Origin: Alnus glutinosa
Taxonomy: Eukaryota; Streptophyta; Magnoliopsida; Fagales; Betulaceae
Direction of reading: 5' to 3'
Assembly (NCBI RefSeq): GCF_958979055.1
Contig: NC_084886.1
Span: 52,559,102-52,623,101 of the forward strand
DNA: 64,000 bases
Shown here piece after piece: positions 21,378-35,400 of this stretch. Every line of letters starts with the position of its first letter. The first letter of the stretch is position 1. The position numbers were made by a program, and so were the translations under genes. The notes under the pieces are model-generated. The model saw only the letters and a program-made list of their open reading frames with translations. It made no database searches and was not told the DNA's origin.

Positions 21378-24300
21378 TTTTTTTTTTTTGATAAACATTC
21401 GTACTGATTTCATTCATAAAACGGGTAAACAACAAGAGCATAAAACTCTTAATGGACCAGAGTAGGTAACTCTGAAATTACAATCTCTCTAATACTATTC
21501 GGATAACAATCAAGCCAAACTCGATCTGCGACAAACTGAATTCCCTCTTTTGCAAGCGTATGTGCCGCTGAGTTCGCATCTCTTGGCGTATGACAAACCT
21601 TCCAATCCCGAAAAAACCGGAGAACTTCGTGAATATCAGCCACAATGTGTCCATACTTTCCCCAATTTAATCCTGGTTTATTGATAGAATGTACCACTTG
21701 AAGGGAATCTCCTTCTACCATGATTCTGTCCAGCCCTCTGTTCTTACAAAATTCAACAGCTTTCAAAGCCGCTATGGACTCCCCAACAACTGGATCAAAT
21801 ATAAAATCCACCACCTGACTAGCAGCTGCATAAACCTTACCCTTGGAATCTCTTATTAACAAACCAATACCCATCCTGCCATTTTTGTTGTCTAAAGCCA
21901 CATCATAGTTAATTTTAAAAAAACTGGAAGGAGGAGGGACCCATCTCACTATAGATGTTTCTACCCGAGTCTTCAGTACCGAATCAAAATCTCCCTTTCT
22001 CTTCAGAGAATCCCGATATTCGTTAATGAAAGTTGCAGAAATCTTTATTATTTCATTTGGGTGGATAAACTCCCCATCATGAACCACCGAATTCCTCCTA
22101 AACCAAATACGTCTAGCAATCTCTGCATGAACTTCAATCTCCTCCCCACTGCACCTATCAAATAGATACTCCATAACTTCTGCAAAAGAATAGCCAGCCA
22201 CATAGCTCTTTTGAATCATTCTTCCCCCTACCCCCCAAACATCAACCGCCGAAGGACAATCCCATAAAATGTGCTTCGCCGTTTCCAATTCTTTCTTGCA
22301 AAACAAGCATAAAGGGTCAAGAGAAATACCTTTCTTTTGTAAATTATCCTTCGTTGGAAGGATATTTTGACATGCACGCCAAATGAAAACCTTAACCGGA
22401 TTTGGGACCTTCATTCCCCATATCAACTTCCACAAGTTTTGATCACTTCCATTTTTAGAACATTCACCCCGTGTTACCTCTTGCCTATCTTTCTCAATAT
22501 AGTAGGCACTCCGAACAGTAAATTCTCCATTTGAGGACCCCCGCCATATAAGCATATCAGGATTTCCATATTTGCTAAGAGGAATGGAAAAAAATTATAT
22601 CAGCCTCCTCCTTGGAAAAAACTGAATTGACAAGAGCCTTGTTCCACTCGCTAGACTCCCCATCTATTAATGTTCTCACCACTGCTTCCTCAGGCAAAAT
22701 CGTTATAGGTGACTGAACTTTATACGTCGTTGGGGTAGGTAACCATTTATCTCCCCAAATTTTAACCAAATTACCATTTCCAATTCTCCATTTCATACCC
22801 TCTTGAATTAAATCTTTTGAGGACATAATACTTCTCCAAGCAAACGAAGGTCGTCGCCCGAGAGAAGCCCCCAAAAAATCTACCCTTGGAAAATATTTTG
22901 CTTTTAGTATTTGGCCTGCCAAACTGTGGGGATTATGAAGAAGCCTCCAACCCTGTTTTGCTAACAAAGCTGTATTAAAACACCTCAAATCTCTGAACCC
23001 CATTCCTCCATTTGACCTTGAGAAACCCAACTTTTTCCAGCTTATCCAATGGATCTTTGAATCATTTTCTTTATGCCCCCACCAGAATTTCTACATCATG
23101 GAATTGATATCCATACAAAGTTTATTTGGGAGAAGGAATACGCTCATGCTATATGTAGGAATAGCTTGAATCACAGCCTTAAGCAGTATCTCCTTCCCAG
23201 CCTGAGAGAGAAATTTTGTTTTCCAGTCATGCAGTTTCTTCCAAACCCTATCTTTAATATTCTGAAATTCCCGCACCCTAGATTTGCCCACCAAAGCTGG
23301 CAACCCCAAATACTTATCATATCTTTGCGTACTGGGGACACCTGATAATCTTTGGATATATTCTCGAGCATCTTGGCTTGTATTCCGACTAAAGAAAAGA
23401 GAAGTCTTTTCTTTATTAAGCAGTTGACCCGAAGCCCTTTCATAACACTCAAGAAGGTTGGATAACCTCCCCCAGTCTCTCGAAATGGCCCTGCAAAACA
23501 ATAAGCTGTCATCCGCAAAAAATAGGTGGTTTAAACAAGGCCCCTTAGGTGATGTAGGAACCCCCGAGAGCCATCCAGAATTCTCAGCTTGAGCTAATAA
23601 ATTACTCAGTGCTTCTGCACATATAATAAAAAGGTAAGGAGAAAGAGGATCTCCTTGTCGAATGCCTCGAGAGGGTTGGAAATTTTCAGTTTTTTGTCCA
23701 TTAATGAGAACAGAAAAATTAACCGACTGGATACATTGCATAATCAACTCTCTCCATTTACGTGCAAACCCCATTCTTCTCATAACCTCATCCAAGAACC
23801 TCCACTCCACTCTATTATAAGCCTTACTCATGTCAAGCTTAACCGCAACATGGCCCACTTTCCCCCAATGATGATTTTGCATGGAATGCAACGTCTCATA
23901 TGCAGCAAGAATGTTATCAGAGATTAAGCGCCCTGGAATAAAGGCACTTTGATTTGCTGAGATAATAAAAGGTAAAACCCCTTTAAGCCTATTTGCCAAT
24001 ACCTTAGAGGTAAGCTTGTAAATAACATTACAAAGGCTAATAGGGCGAAAATCTGAAACTGAAATAGGCTTTGGTTTCTTTGGGACAAGCACAATATGGG
24101 TAGCATTAATTTCCAAATCCATAACACCAATGCTAATAAATTTTGAAATAGCTCGACATACCTCATCTCCAACTGTACCCCAATTTTGTTGATAAAAATC
24201 TGCCGAAAAACCATCTGGGCCTGGGGCTTTTAGTGGGCCCATCTGTTGTAATGCTTGGCTGACTTCCTCTGGAGTACAAGGTTGTAACAAGTGCTCATTC

Positions 24301-24764
24301 ATCTCATCTGTAATTCTGCTTTCCATTCCTACCAGACATTTCTCCACATTTTCTAATCGGGTTGCTTGAAACAGAGTCTTGAAATGATCCACAAAAGCTT
24401 CCTCAATAGTCTCCTGTTCTCTGCATACCACCCCCAACCGGTTCTGAATTTGCTTTATCTGATTATTCTTCCTTCTCTGGTTTACACAAGCGTGGAAATA
24501 TTTTGAGTTTTTATCACCAAATTGTAGCCAATCTTGCTTAGCCTTTTGCCTCCACTTTAAATCCTCCAGTTCAATCAAATCATTTACTTCCTCTCGCAAC
24601 TGTTTGATATTTTCCATCTCAGCCTCAGTTTCATCAACTTGGAGTTTACCAAGTTGTTTTGTTTTTTCTGTAATCAGGCTGTCATTAGGATCAATATTGA
24701 CTCTTCTCCACTGCTTGCAAACAACCTGACTCTTCCCAATTTTTGTCTTCACACCCTCCCAAAT
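21378..24764 (-). mobile_element. 5'-truncated LINE with RT and RNase H (LINE-1)
   Basis: This is a minus-strand non-LTR retrotransposon ending in poly(A) (T run at 21,377-21,389). It has no ORF1 and no endonuclease, and starts just before the reverse transcriptase. The RT frame 24,752-23,091 has KAPGPDGFSADFY, SDFRPISLCNVIYK, VKLDMSKAYNRVEW (catalytic Asp present), [11 protein letters not shown] and LFFADDSLLF. Then come a zf-RVT region (VFIWRACQNILPT, PLCLFCKKELETAKHILWDC) and an RNase H domain (INYDVALD, VGESIAALKA, MVEGDSLQVV, HTPRDANSAAH) ending at 21,449. One stop at 23,091 and a one-base indel in a T run near 22,580 break the frame. The element is a recent but inactive insertion. Confidence 0.95.
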
Positions 24765-24780
24765 ATGATGCTAATGAACT
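24765..24780. repeat. LINE-1 target duplication, right, containing the SARD4 stop codon
   Basis: ATGATGCTAATGAACT. The SARD4 stop codon TAG is at 24,771-24,773 within it, together with the codons for the last two residues. Confidence 0.95.
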
Positions 24781-25823
24781 AGTTCAGCATGATTGTAAGT
24801 CTCATACACCAATTGTGATGCAAGAATGTCCACAACTGCCGAGCCAACAGACTTGAATACAGTTATTTCACCCGAATTACTCCTCCCAACCTTCTCTCCC
24901 TTTATCAACTCCAACAAATTTCCTGCAATATCTCCCTTCTCAATCACCCCTCTCTCAAAAGCACCCACCAATTCCCCTGATTCCTCCAACGCAGCCTCGT
25001 TATCCACAAACACTCTCCCTCTCCTTATTGCCTCGTCGTCGCACTCCCTCATACAATGCTTGAACGACCCAACCAAATCCAGATGCGCCCCTGCCTTCAA
25101 ACTCCCGCCCTTCACAAGCGCCGTCTCCGAATTCGTCGCGCAACTCACGATATCTCCCAGTCCGACAATTTCCTCCAAACACCTATTACTCTCAAAACTC
25201 ACCCCATCAAACCCACCATTTTCTTGCATTTCCTCGGCCAATTTTCTCGCCTTCTCCGTTGTTCTATTCCAAATTATCACTCTTCTCAAACTGGGTCTCG
25301 CCGAAAGATGGGCTTTGATCAAATGGGGCGCCAAAGCACCCGCACCAATCATCACAAGGGTCTCACTATCGTCTCTAGCCAAAATCTTCGAGGCTAAGCC
25401 TGAGACGCATGATGTTCTATAAAGGGTCAACACAGTGCCATCCATGGAAGCCAGAGTTTGGCCGGTTGTGGAGCTGAATAGCACGTAACTTGCATGCACC
25501 CCTGGTAAGTTTAGCGAGGAGTTTTGAGGGAAGTAGGTCACGAGCTTCACGCCTACGTAGGGGAGGGAGGGGGATAAGGACCAAGAGGGCATGAGTAGGA
25601 GAGAGGAGGAGGGTGAAACGGCGTAGCTTTGGCGGATCGGGGTTTGGAGAGTGGATGAGACTGTAGCGAGAGAGGATTGCAAGTGGTGTATTAGGGTTTC
25701 GTGAGAGAGAAGGGAGTGCAAAGACTCGGTGGAGATGAAGATTGGGGCTGCGATGGTGGTGGTGGGGTTATTGGGACTTGTGTTTGGGTTCTCATTTTTG
25801 CGTGGGTTGGGTGTAGAAGCCAT
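24771..25823 (-). CDS. SARD4: SARD4-like ornithine cyclodeaminase/mu-crystallin family reductase
   Basis: This is an intronless gene of 350 codons. The family enzyme reduces dehydropipecolate (piperideine carboxylate) to pipecolate in plastids. Pipecolate is the precursor of N-hydroxypipecolate, the mobile signal of systemic acquired resistance. The first 25 residues (MASTPNPRKNENPNTSPN) are Ser/Thr/Asn-rich, compatible with a transit peptide. Next come the substrate-side fold (VGVKLVTYFPQNSS, ASMDGTVLTLYRT), a Rossmann motif VMIGAGALAPHLIKAH, WNRTTEKARKLAEEM, GDIVSCATNSETALVKG and the C-terminal KSVGSAVVDILASQLVYE. The ORF has no internal break. It is slightly longer than I recall for Arabidopsis (about 325 residues), mostly at the N-terminus. 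PrimPol ends 637 bp upstream on the same strand. A LINE occupies the 3' UTR position from just after the stop, so transcript ends may be altered. Confidence 0.92.
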   Translation of the reverse strand: MASTPNPRKNENPNTSPNNPTTTIAAPIFISTESLHSLLSHETLIHHLQSSLATVSSTLQTPIRQSYAVSPSSSLLLMPSWSLSPSLPYVGVKLVTYFPQNSSLNLPGVHASYVLFSSTTGQTLASMDGTVLTLYRTSCVSGLASKILARDDSETLVMIGAGALAPHLIKAHLSARPSLRRVIIWNRTTEKARKLAEEMQENGGFDGVSFESNRCLEEIVGLGDIVSCATNSETALVKGGSLKAGAHLDLVGSFKHCMRECDDEAIRRGRVFVDNEAALEESGELVGAFERGVIEKGDIAGNLLELIKGEKVGRSNSGEITVFKSVGSAVVDILASQLVYETYNHAELVH

Positions 25824-26460
25824 TGATGAGAGTTGGGGTGGAAGGAGAAGAAGAAAGAGGCAGGTGGAAAATGAGAACCTACAAGACCAAGACTTGTTCT
25901 CCTGAATTTAAAAATAATAATAATAACTCACAAATAAAACCTGAAAAAGGAGACCTTCGGACTAATTATGCGGGCCAACCGAATAATATATCATTACAAC
26001 TTATCACGGTTTTCGTGGACTGCCTTCAAAGCTATTCAGTGTATATTCAGAAACAAATAAATTCATCTACATTTCCGATCCATAATCAGCAAACTAACGA
26101 CGCAGTGAACTCACTAAACCTCATCCCCTGGATTTATTCTCCAAAATTTTATAGAATTATTTTTCAAGAACGAATAATTTCATAGTAGAAGTTCAAATAT
26201 AGATTACAGTTTTGCTTTTCCCTATAACGATCTGATGCTAAACTGCAACTAACAGCGAAATGATCTGTACAAGCCTCTTCTTCCATGCAAGATCACCGGA
26301 TATCAGAACTCCAGCATGGATTAAAGGTTAAATTTGAGGCAAATCCTCTTGTTCTCATGAGTTCCCACAAGTCACTAAAACTTTGCTTTTGAGGGAAGAA
26401 TGTCCGCAGAATGTCTTTTCTGTCAAGGCCAGAATGTTTATCAACCAACTGCTCTAACAT
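25824..26460 (-). promoter_or_regulatory. Interval between PrimPol 3' end and SARD4 start
   Basis: These 637 bases must hold the PrimPol 3' UTR and the SARD4 promoter. A T/A-rich tract on the minus strand (TTATTATTATTATTTTTAAATTC, near 25,905-25,927) could serve as the TATA region. I see no clear W-box cluster or other recognisable site. Confidence 0.35.
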
Positions 26461-29400
26461 TCACTTTAGTGCAAGTGGGTTTAATTCAGCCTGCGATGCA
26501 GTTCTTTCTACAGCCATCCACCAATCATCATCTTCATCATTAATGCTCTCCTGCTTGTAAAAACTAAAATTGATAAGGTCACAAGAAAAGTTCTTAATAA
26601 ATTTTGAACTTCATTCATAATCAATAAGAAAAAGCATGTTTCTCTAATACAACAATGTCACAGATACTAGGGGGAATCTCCTCTATCCAAACCTTATCTA
26701 TAACATGTTTGATTGCAGGTTTGATGATTCTCTATTGACATGACTCACCTACCAGCTTTGCAACATATTCAATATACCTTGGGTATCCTCCTCCACTAGT
26801 TGTCTATATCTAGTCTAATTCCGCTCATTAGCCTTCACATCATTCACTATTTGGAGTGTGTCACCCTCCAGACATATCTGTTGTAGCCCCAAATCACAAC
26901 TAAATTCTGCTGCATTCAAAGCAACCACAACCTCCACTACAACCGGTTCTAAAATTACCATTTGGGTAGTGTTGCAAGCAGCAAGAGCACATCCCTCATG
27001 ATCCCGCAGAATGATAATTTCTTCTATTTTGTGAGTCTATTGTCACATCTCAATTCACCTTCTGGATGCTCGGTAGGAGATTTTTCCATCGCTGATGTTC
27101 CTCCTTTTAATCTATCTCTTGCTCTCCCTCCTTAATATTTCGATCTTAGTTGTTCCTCCTTTTGATCTATCTCTTGCTCTCCCTCCGACCTCCGTTGTTA
27201 CAAGAAAAGTATTGGATGGTTTACATTTTCAAATTGGATGGTTTGCATTTTCAAATTCTTGCAAGCTTGAAGATATATTAACTCCGTTTATTAATGATTT
27301 TTACAGACCTTTTTTTGTTTTTGTTTGAAAAAGTGTTCTGACGTGACATAAAAGAAGAATATAATTTCGAATGTTTTAGATTGTTTGTTAATGTTTTTGT
27401 TTTCAAAACAGAAAACAAATGGGAGAATGAAAAAGCGTTTACAAACAACGCCAATTTTTTGACAGTGTATTTCTGACTATCATTCAAAATCTTTAGAGTT
27501 TTTACTATTGAACTGTTTAATTATCTTATGAGAAAGTTGTTGCATGGGGCTATGCACCAACCATTTTGACCTGAATAGACTACAATGTGTTCTCAAAACA
27601 TGTACAATCCATCGTATATACAGAAAGCTCAACTCACAATTAAACAATTTTTTAAAATTGAAGCTCCTTGTTTATTGGGGGAGGAAAGGGAAGTGATGGG
27701 GTTATATCCTTGAACTCTTAAGGCCAAGAACACTACTTACTTTATTACAGTAACTAAAATCATCATTTCATTAATTTTATTTTTTGCCATTGCTACTGCG
27801 ATTATTATTCTTATTTTGGGTTATCTCACGCTAAAGTACATTTATGTGATAGGGGTGCTGACAGAAACAATAAGAACATCTTAACAAAGTCATTTACTCC
27901 TAATTAGCTTCACATTCTACTAACACAAAGAAGGAAGCAAAACGAAGAAAGAGAGGGGTTGTAGAGGGCAGGGGGCTGATGTTGACTTCACTTCAAACAA
28001 AGATATCTAGTGAAGTGGCTGCAATCTTGTCAAGAAGCATAAGCCTGTTAATTAAACAAGTGTTTAACCATAACATGTCCTTCCTATGACCAGTTTGTCA
28101 AAGTTTTTGTAGTACAGTTGACACATAGCTTTTGTTGGGGTCAGGGGTTATTGTCCTAATGTAAACCAAAAGTGAAAACAAATATTGTAATATGTATAAG
28201 CATCATAAATATACCAACCATGTTGCTGAATTCAACTGTATTTTTCTTATTTTCAATATCATCTGCAACTCTTATGGCTTTAAGCCACCAAGGGTCTTTG
28301 GTGCAGCTGTTTGTAATGTTTTCATCATTGTAGTGCAGGACACTTTCCTCATCAGTATTAACAAATTGTAGGTCGAGGTTATTAACTGTTGGTCCACCAT
28401 GACTCACCGTCTGATCGGAACGAAAGAAAACTGAAGGATCAGGAATGGTATCTATTGGGATTGGTCGTAAAGGAGATCTGTAACCTAGTGCCATCAGTAA
28501 GCTTTGTTAAATGCAATCATTATGCATTAAGAGGGTTTTAAAATTGATTACTTTCAAGTTACTCCAGTGTACCTCTGCAATCAGGATCATGACATTTCTG
28601 ATAATAAACAGCCCTTCTCAGGTCAACAATGTACATCACTGCACCAATGAAACATTGATGCACATTAGTCTCTATGCCTTAAACATAAGCTATAAGATGG
28701 CAAGGCGCAACCATATTTATTCAAGTGCCAAAAAACCAAAAGAACAAAAACTCAGAGCTTCTATGAGATGTGGATCCAAGACCAGAACAAATAGAAGATG
28801 TGGCTCCAAAGAAAGCAATATAAATACCCAAGACTAATTTGACAAGAAAGGATAAATATTAACTTTTAAGGCTATCATATACAGAAATAACTAAAACTTA
28901 CCATGATTGCTTTTATGCTGTCTACCAATGCGCTCACAGTATCTATTTCTTGACATGCTGTAGACAATCAGTCCATATTCTGAGAACCAATACAAGCTTC
29001 GAATTTTTCCTGAAGTTAAATAAAAAAATATCAAAAAGGTGAAAGAGAAAATAGAAAAGGCAGAACTATGTACCTATGCCGTTTCATCACTGCATTGTGA
29101 AGGCAAAAATATATATATTTTTTTTTTAAAAAAAGAAAGTTTTTATTCATATAGATATTTCCCTTTTTTAAAAGAAAGTTTTGATTCATATAGATATTTC
29201 CCCCTTGCACAAACAAACAACTAAAAAATTAATCTCCTAATCAACAAAAGGACAGAACACTTAAAAGCTGAATTAATTCAACATTATTCTAATAAATATT
29301 CTTTAATTTTTTCAATAAGTAACCTCATCCCTTAATGAAGCTGATATGATACACAAAACTTTAACACAGAACTCAAAGGGCTGCAGGATTTTGGCCATCT

Positions 29401-32400
29401 AAAAATTCATAGGATTGAGCTCAAGGTATATTTTAGTTGAAAGGCTGAATTTAACGAGAGATGAGAGTCATGAGACCAGAAACAAACTAAAATACGAGCA
29501 GACTTGAGAAAGCACTATTATTTGGACAGGCAGATATCTCAGGCATAAATATATCATATTAAATCCTTATCGGGTCGGTTGTGAGGCTGTTGCTTCTTGT
29601 ATACTCCGTGTGTACTAGGGGCGCCTTACGCTGTCTTCTAATAAAATTGCAATTACTTATCAAAAAAAAAAACAACCACATACAAACTTACTAGGAAAGG
29701 TCCTGTTGTAGCTCAGATTTTAACCGAGGAAAATTTTAGAACAATAAAATAAAAATGAACAAAAATCAAATTCTTTTATATTATTCAAAGTATATGACTG
29801 AAAAAAGGTAACACCTAGCACAGTGCCAATTGAGGCAATGGATTCTACAAATTTGTCCAGAGCTGGAAATGGTGACTTTCCAAGGAAGTATGTCGTTGTA
29901 AGATCACTTGTGCCAGCGCTCAATGCAAATTCTTGAGAAGCACTGCAGTATGTTCCAAAATTATGATTCACCTGCGATGAGAAATAATTTCAATTGTTAG
30001 ATCAATTTTCAATACAAAATGTACAAGCCACTTCTCCATATACCAACAATGGTTTCTCCTTAATCTTAGCAGTAGATTAAGACATGTGAAACCCATGAGC
30101 TAAAGAATTTTTGAATGGCATCATGAAACATATCTAGTATTCCACCTTATAATATGAAAATGAAAAAAAAATTATGAGTCCAAAAATACCTCTGTATCAA
30201 AGTGCAGGGTTTTCACACAATCTAGATCCATTTTGCAGACTAGAAGCTTCTCGCAATCAACATCCATATTGCAGATCAAGGATGCCATGAACATGTCTTC
30301 CTCACACTGTTATTTAATGACATTTTAGATGAATTACCACATACTAACAGTAAAAGAATAGTGAACTACCAGAAACACAATAAAAAAACAGGTTTCTGTC
30401 TTTATCATATTAACTTGATTGTGACGAGGAATATTTTCGTTAGGATCCGCCTTGGTGGAAGGTGATCCTACACATCAAGTGCTCATACAACTCTTCCCGG
30501 GCAATGAAACTTAGAAAAGGCACACAATATTTTACTTTGTGTTTCACAGCGCAAAAAGGGAAACAAATGTGGATAATATTGTGACCAATACCAGTAGATG
30601 CAATACAACCTTATCTTGCTTACAAGTCACAAACAAGTCTGAGCCTTTGTAAAACCAATGGAGCCATCAAAGAGAACCTTGTTTTTTTATTTGTTGCACT
30701 ATAGGAGTGCAAAAAAGCATGGGTGCCACAGACAAGGCTGGAAACTTAAAACTAGAAGGCACCCGCATGGACAGCAACCAAGCTTTTCTTCGAATTATAT
30801 AAAAGAGCCTATTGCTAATGGGAAGAGCATCTGAATAGCTCCTGTATTGATTTATAAGATATTATGCAACTAGAAAATATATTGCTTAGTTTAAAACTTT
30901 AAGTGAAAAAATTATCTTGAGAAAGAAATACCATACCATGTCCTCACATTTGAATCGCCCCGTAGATAGAAGCACCGAAGTTTTCCCTGCCTTCGATGAT
31001 AGAGCTAAATGAAAGCATCGATTTCTAGAATAGACGGCAGTGTCCACAAAAAGTTGGCTTGAGGACTCAGTGGAGCTTGAATCTTTTTTCACGAGCAATT
31101 TTTCAAATCTTTGATCACTTGTCCTTGTACTTAGAATCCGAGAGCATATCTGGTAATATGTCATCATACAGTGACAACAGTTGATATTTCTACAAAAAAA
31201 GAACCAAACATTCTAGTGACTCAAGTAGATTCTGTTCTAGCAGGCTAACAAAAAGAGGCTGCATGACATAGACTTTGCAACTAACTTATATATTAACTTT
31301 CTATTTCATAAGTTAGATGGAATTTAGAAGGTTGTGAAAGATGCAATAGAAAAACAAATTATAATATTAATATGAATAGTCTTAACTTTGATCTTTAATT
31401 AGCAAATAAAAAGACGCATCTCCAACAATCACTATTAAATACAATTTGATATGCTTGCTGAGTGAGGCATACCTCGGCAACAAATGCACCTGCATGTAAG
31501 TTGTCCTTGAAAGCAGTCTTTGGAATGCGAATAATTAAATGACGAGAAAATTTTTCTGCATACAACAATCAATATCATCTAAAAAGGTCCTGATAGAACT
31601 GCATGTAATCCATAAAACTTTTCATCTCATAAATTGTATATCAAAGACCTATGACAAGCATTTACCATACTACAGTAACTTGGAACATATCTCTCTCTCT
31701 CTCTGAGTTATAATTATCAATGGAGTATGCGTGAGGGCCAGGAATGGGCTAGACAACTTTTGGCATGATCCATTCAGTTTTCTGCTTAATGTATACTATT
31801 AATGCATTTGTTTGGTGTTCAACAAGTTGAAACTGGCTATGGTTGGTAACAGGTTTATTATTAAATCATGAAAGACAGACTTCCCAGGCTGGATATTGCC
31901 AACTTTCAACACCCTAGATGCAGGGGAAAAAAATATCATTTCAAGGACACTAATGTAATGACAAAGCAAACATTTTTTTTAAAAATCCATCAAGTCCAAT
32001 GATTTTTCATTTATTACACAACTCCACTGAGACCAAAAATCTAGTTCTCATCATATCCCTATCAAAAGGAAAGTTAATACTTCAGAACATGGCCCAAGCT
32101 TGCATCTTCATTCAGAATGAGCTTGATTTTGATTTAACTCTGGCTGGCTACAACTCATCATGCAAAGAAATGAACAAGGAAGGCTTCTATTTAATGGGCA
32201 ATTCAGAAGTTGTATGAAACTAAAATAAGTAGAACATATTTCATAATATATGTAAATGAAGAAGGACATCAAAAACAGATGATTAGGGACTGTAGCCCAC
32301 ACTTACTAGAAAAACATACCTTCAGTGGAGGAATCAAGCTCTACTATCCATTCCAGGTTTCCTTGAATGGAGTATATGTCAAGTAAGGCTTCTAAAATTA

Positions 32401-35400
32401 CTGATATCAAGAGATCAACCATTTCATCTCCATTATTTTCTGGGTTCACTCTCTTATTGAACTCCAAATCCAAGTAAAGGTGGCATGGTAAACCCTAGAA
32501 GCAGAATAATTTCAAACTGTAAAACATCAAAGCAAATGCACTCACATTCTCGCACTGTTTCCTACTATATAAGTACACAAATATGTGGATGCCCACAGGT
32601 ATTAATTTAAGAAGGAAATATGCAGAGGCTGTTACCTCCTGAATCACTTCATAATGATGACGGTATTTGGAATCCATATTTTTGTACCTGAAATTTAGCA
32701 AAACAAGAGCACAAACACTGTAAGATGGAACGAACCTCAAATGTTTAATACATTATGGAAAAAGGGAATTTTTTTTTTTGTTGATAAGTAAGAGAAATAT
32801 CATTAAAAAGCGCAAAGCGCAATCAAGTACACAAGAAGTATACAAGAAAGGCATCTAGGAAAAAAAGAAAACAATACAAGGAAATCATTAAAACTAAACG
32901 ATAAAGGTGCGAGGAACGCCGCCGCCCAAGAGTACAAAGAATGAAAGAAAAAGGAAATGAGTTCCTCAATAGATCTTTCATTGTTCTCAAACTGCCTATC
33001 ATTGCATTCCCTCCATAAGCACCACAAAAGTTAACAAGGGACCATCTTCCACACAGCTGCACTCTGAGAACAACTGCCCGTCCACCAGCAAGCAAATAAA
33101 TCTAGCACCCGAAGAGGCATAACCCAAGACAAACTGAAGCGACTAAAGATGGCATTCCATAGGGCGCGTGCAACCTCGCAATGGAGAAGAAGGTGATCCA
33201 CCGACTCCTCATTCATTTTGCACATGCAACATCTGTCAATCACAATGACACGCTTCTTTCTGAGGTTGTCCAAGGTGAGAATCTTCCCTTGCGCTGCCGT
33301 CCAAGCAAAGAAAGCCATTTTCAAGGGAACCTTGGTCCGCCAAATACTTTTCTAGGGAAAATGAATAGCCTCTTTGCAAACAAGAGCCTTATAGAAAGAT
33401 CTAACATCAAATTTCCCTTTGTGAGAAGGAGACCACCAGAGCTGATCTTCCCCATCACAATTCACTCTGGTTGAGTACAGCAAAGAGAAAAAAGAAGCCA
33501 AAACATCCACCTCCCAGTCGTGGGCCACTCAAAAGAAGCTAACATCCCACTGATAGGACCCGCTCACCACAACTAAATGGTCTGCAACATGTGCGTCCTT
33601 GTCACACGCAATGTCGTACAAAACTGGGAAAGCTTCCTTAAGAGGCACCTCACCACACCACACATCATCCCAAAAACAGATCCTAGATCCATTTCCCAGA
33701 ATAAGTCTAGTATAACTGCAAAACAACCTCTACCCCTTCCTAATATTCTTCCATAACCCCACTCCATGAGACCCAGGGGGGTCTAAAGAACACCAACCAT
33801 CCCAAGTAGATCCGAACTTTGCATCCACAACAGATTTCCACCAAGCCTCTCTCTCATGGGCATAGCGCCACAGCCACTTTCCTAACAGAGCCAAATTGAA
33901 AATCCTCAAATTTCTGATGCCCAGACCACCACTAGAAATAGGAGAGCAAACCTTGGCCCAATTAACCAAATGAAACTTAAATTCTTCGCCTATGCCACCC
34001 CACAAGAAATCCCGATGCAACTTCTCAATACAATTAGCAACACTGGAAGGAATAGGGAAAAGGGATAGAAAGTACGTAGGAAGATTAGAGAGAGTGCTTT
34101 TATAAGGGTTACTCTGCCACCCTTCGACAAATACAACCGCCTCTCAATCTTGCCAACTACCTCATCCCAGCTAGACTTATTCTTAAAAGGGGCCCCTAAC
34201 GAAAGACCAAGGTACTTTAACGGAAGAGAAGAAACTCCACAGCCCAAAATGCCAGCAAGTTCATCCATGTTATCCACAAGACCCACAGGAACCAAAACTG
34301 ACTTATCCAAATTAATCTTCAATCCTGAAACAGCTTCAAAGGACATACAAAGATAGAGAAGATGTTCAGGACTAGCCCCGCAAAAAACTAAAGTATCGTC
34401 TGCAAAAAGCAAATGAGAAATATTAATCACTCCATTGCTACTAGAGCCCACAGAGAACCCAGAGAGAAAGCCCCTTTGAACAGTAACAGAGAACAACTTG
34501 CTGAAGGCCTCCATCACAATGACAAACAAAAGAGGCGACAGAGGATCACCCTGTCTAAGACCACGAGAGCTGCCAAAAAAACCAGCAGGGGTGCCATTCA
34601 CCAAAACCGAGAAGCGCACCGAAGAAATACAATGCGCTATCCAAGAACACTATCTCTCCCCAAAACCACATCTTCTCAACATATACAATAAGAAATCCCA
34701 ATTAACATGATCATAAGCCTTCTCAATATCCAGTTTACAGAGCAACCCTGGATCACCTGATTTGATACGACTATCCAGGCACTCATTAGCTATAAGAACA
34801 GAATCTAGAATTTGCCTTCCTTTCACAAAAGTATTTTGGGGATTCGAAATAATCTTCTCCACAACCTTTCTGAGCCTATTAGCAAGAACTTTGGCAATGA
34901 TCTTGTACACACCACTTACAAGACTAATAGGCCGAAAATCTTTAAGATCAACAGCCCCGAACTTCTTCGGGATTAAGGCTAAGAAAGTGGCATTAATGCT
35001 TTTGACAAACTTACTATGAGTGTGAAAGTCCTGGAAAACCCCCATGAGGTCAGTCTTGATCACCTCCCAACAATCTTAGAAAAACGCAAGAGTGAATCCA
35101 TCAGGGCCTGGAGCATTATCACGATTCAAACATTTAACCACCTCTAAGACCTCCCTTTCCTCAAAGGGAAGTTCTAAGGAATCGGCTTCACCCGCATCCA
35201 AATTGTCAAAAACCATGTTATCCATCCTAGGCCTCCAACAGAAAGGTTCTGCAAAAAGAGATTTGTAAAATTGAGCAACATGATCCTTAATAACCTGCTG
35301 ATCTGAAGAGATAGAGCCATTGATAGAGAGAGACTCAATGGAATTGGATCTCCTATTCGAATTGGCTACCCGATGAAAGAATTTAGTGCATTTAGCACCC

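Noticed and set aside
24826..25422. 198-codon plus-strand open frame
   Set aside because: Antisense of the SARD4 coding sequence; the minus-strand product has clear family motifs.
27940..28060. Candidate last PrimPol exon near 28,030
   Set aside because: The possible junctions give immediate stops or tails without similarity.
28156..28218. Reading exon 13 through to the stop at 28,156 as the PrimPol C-terminus
   Set aside because: Less likely than splicing, because a conserved-looking last exon in the right phase exists at 26,461-26,550; kept as a possible alternative form.
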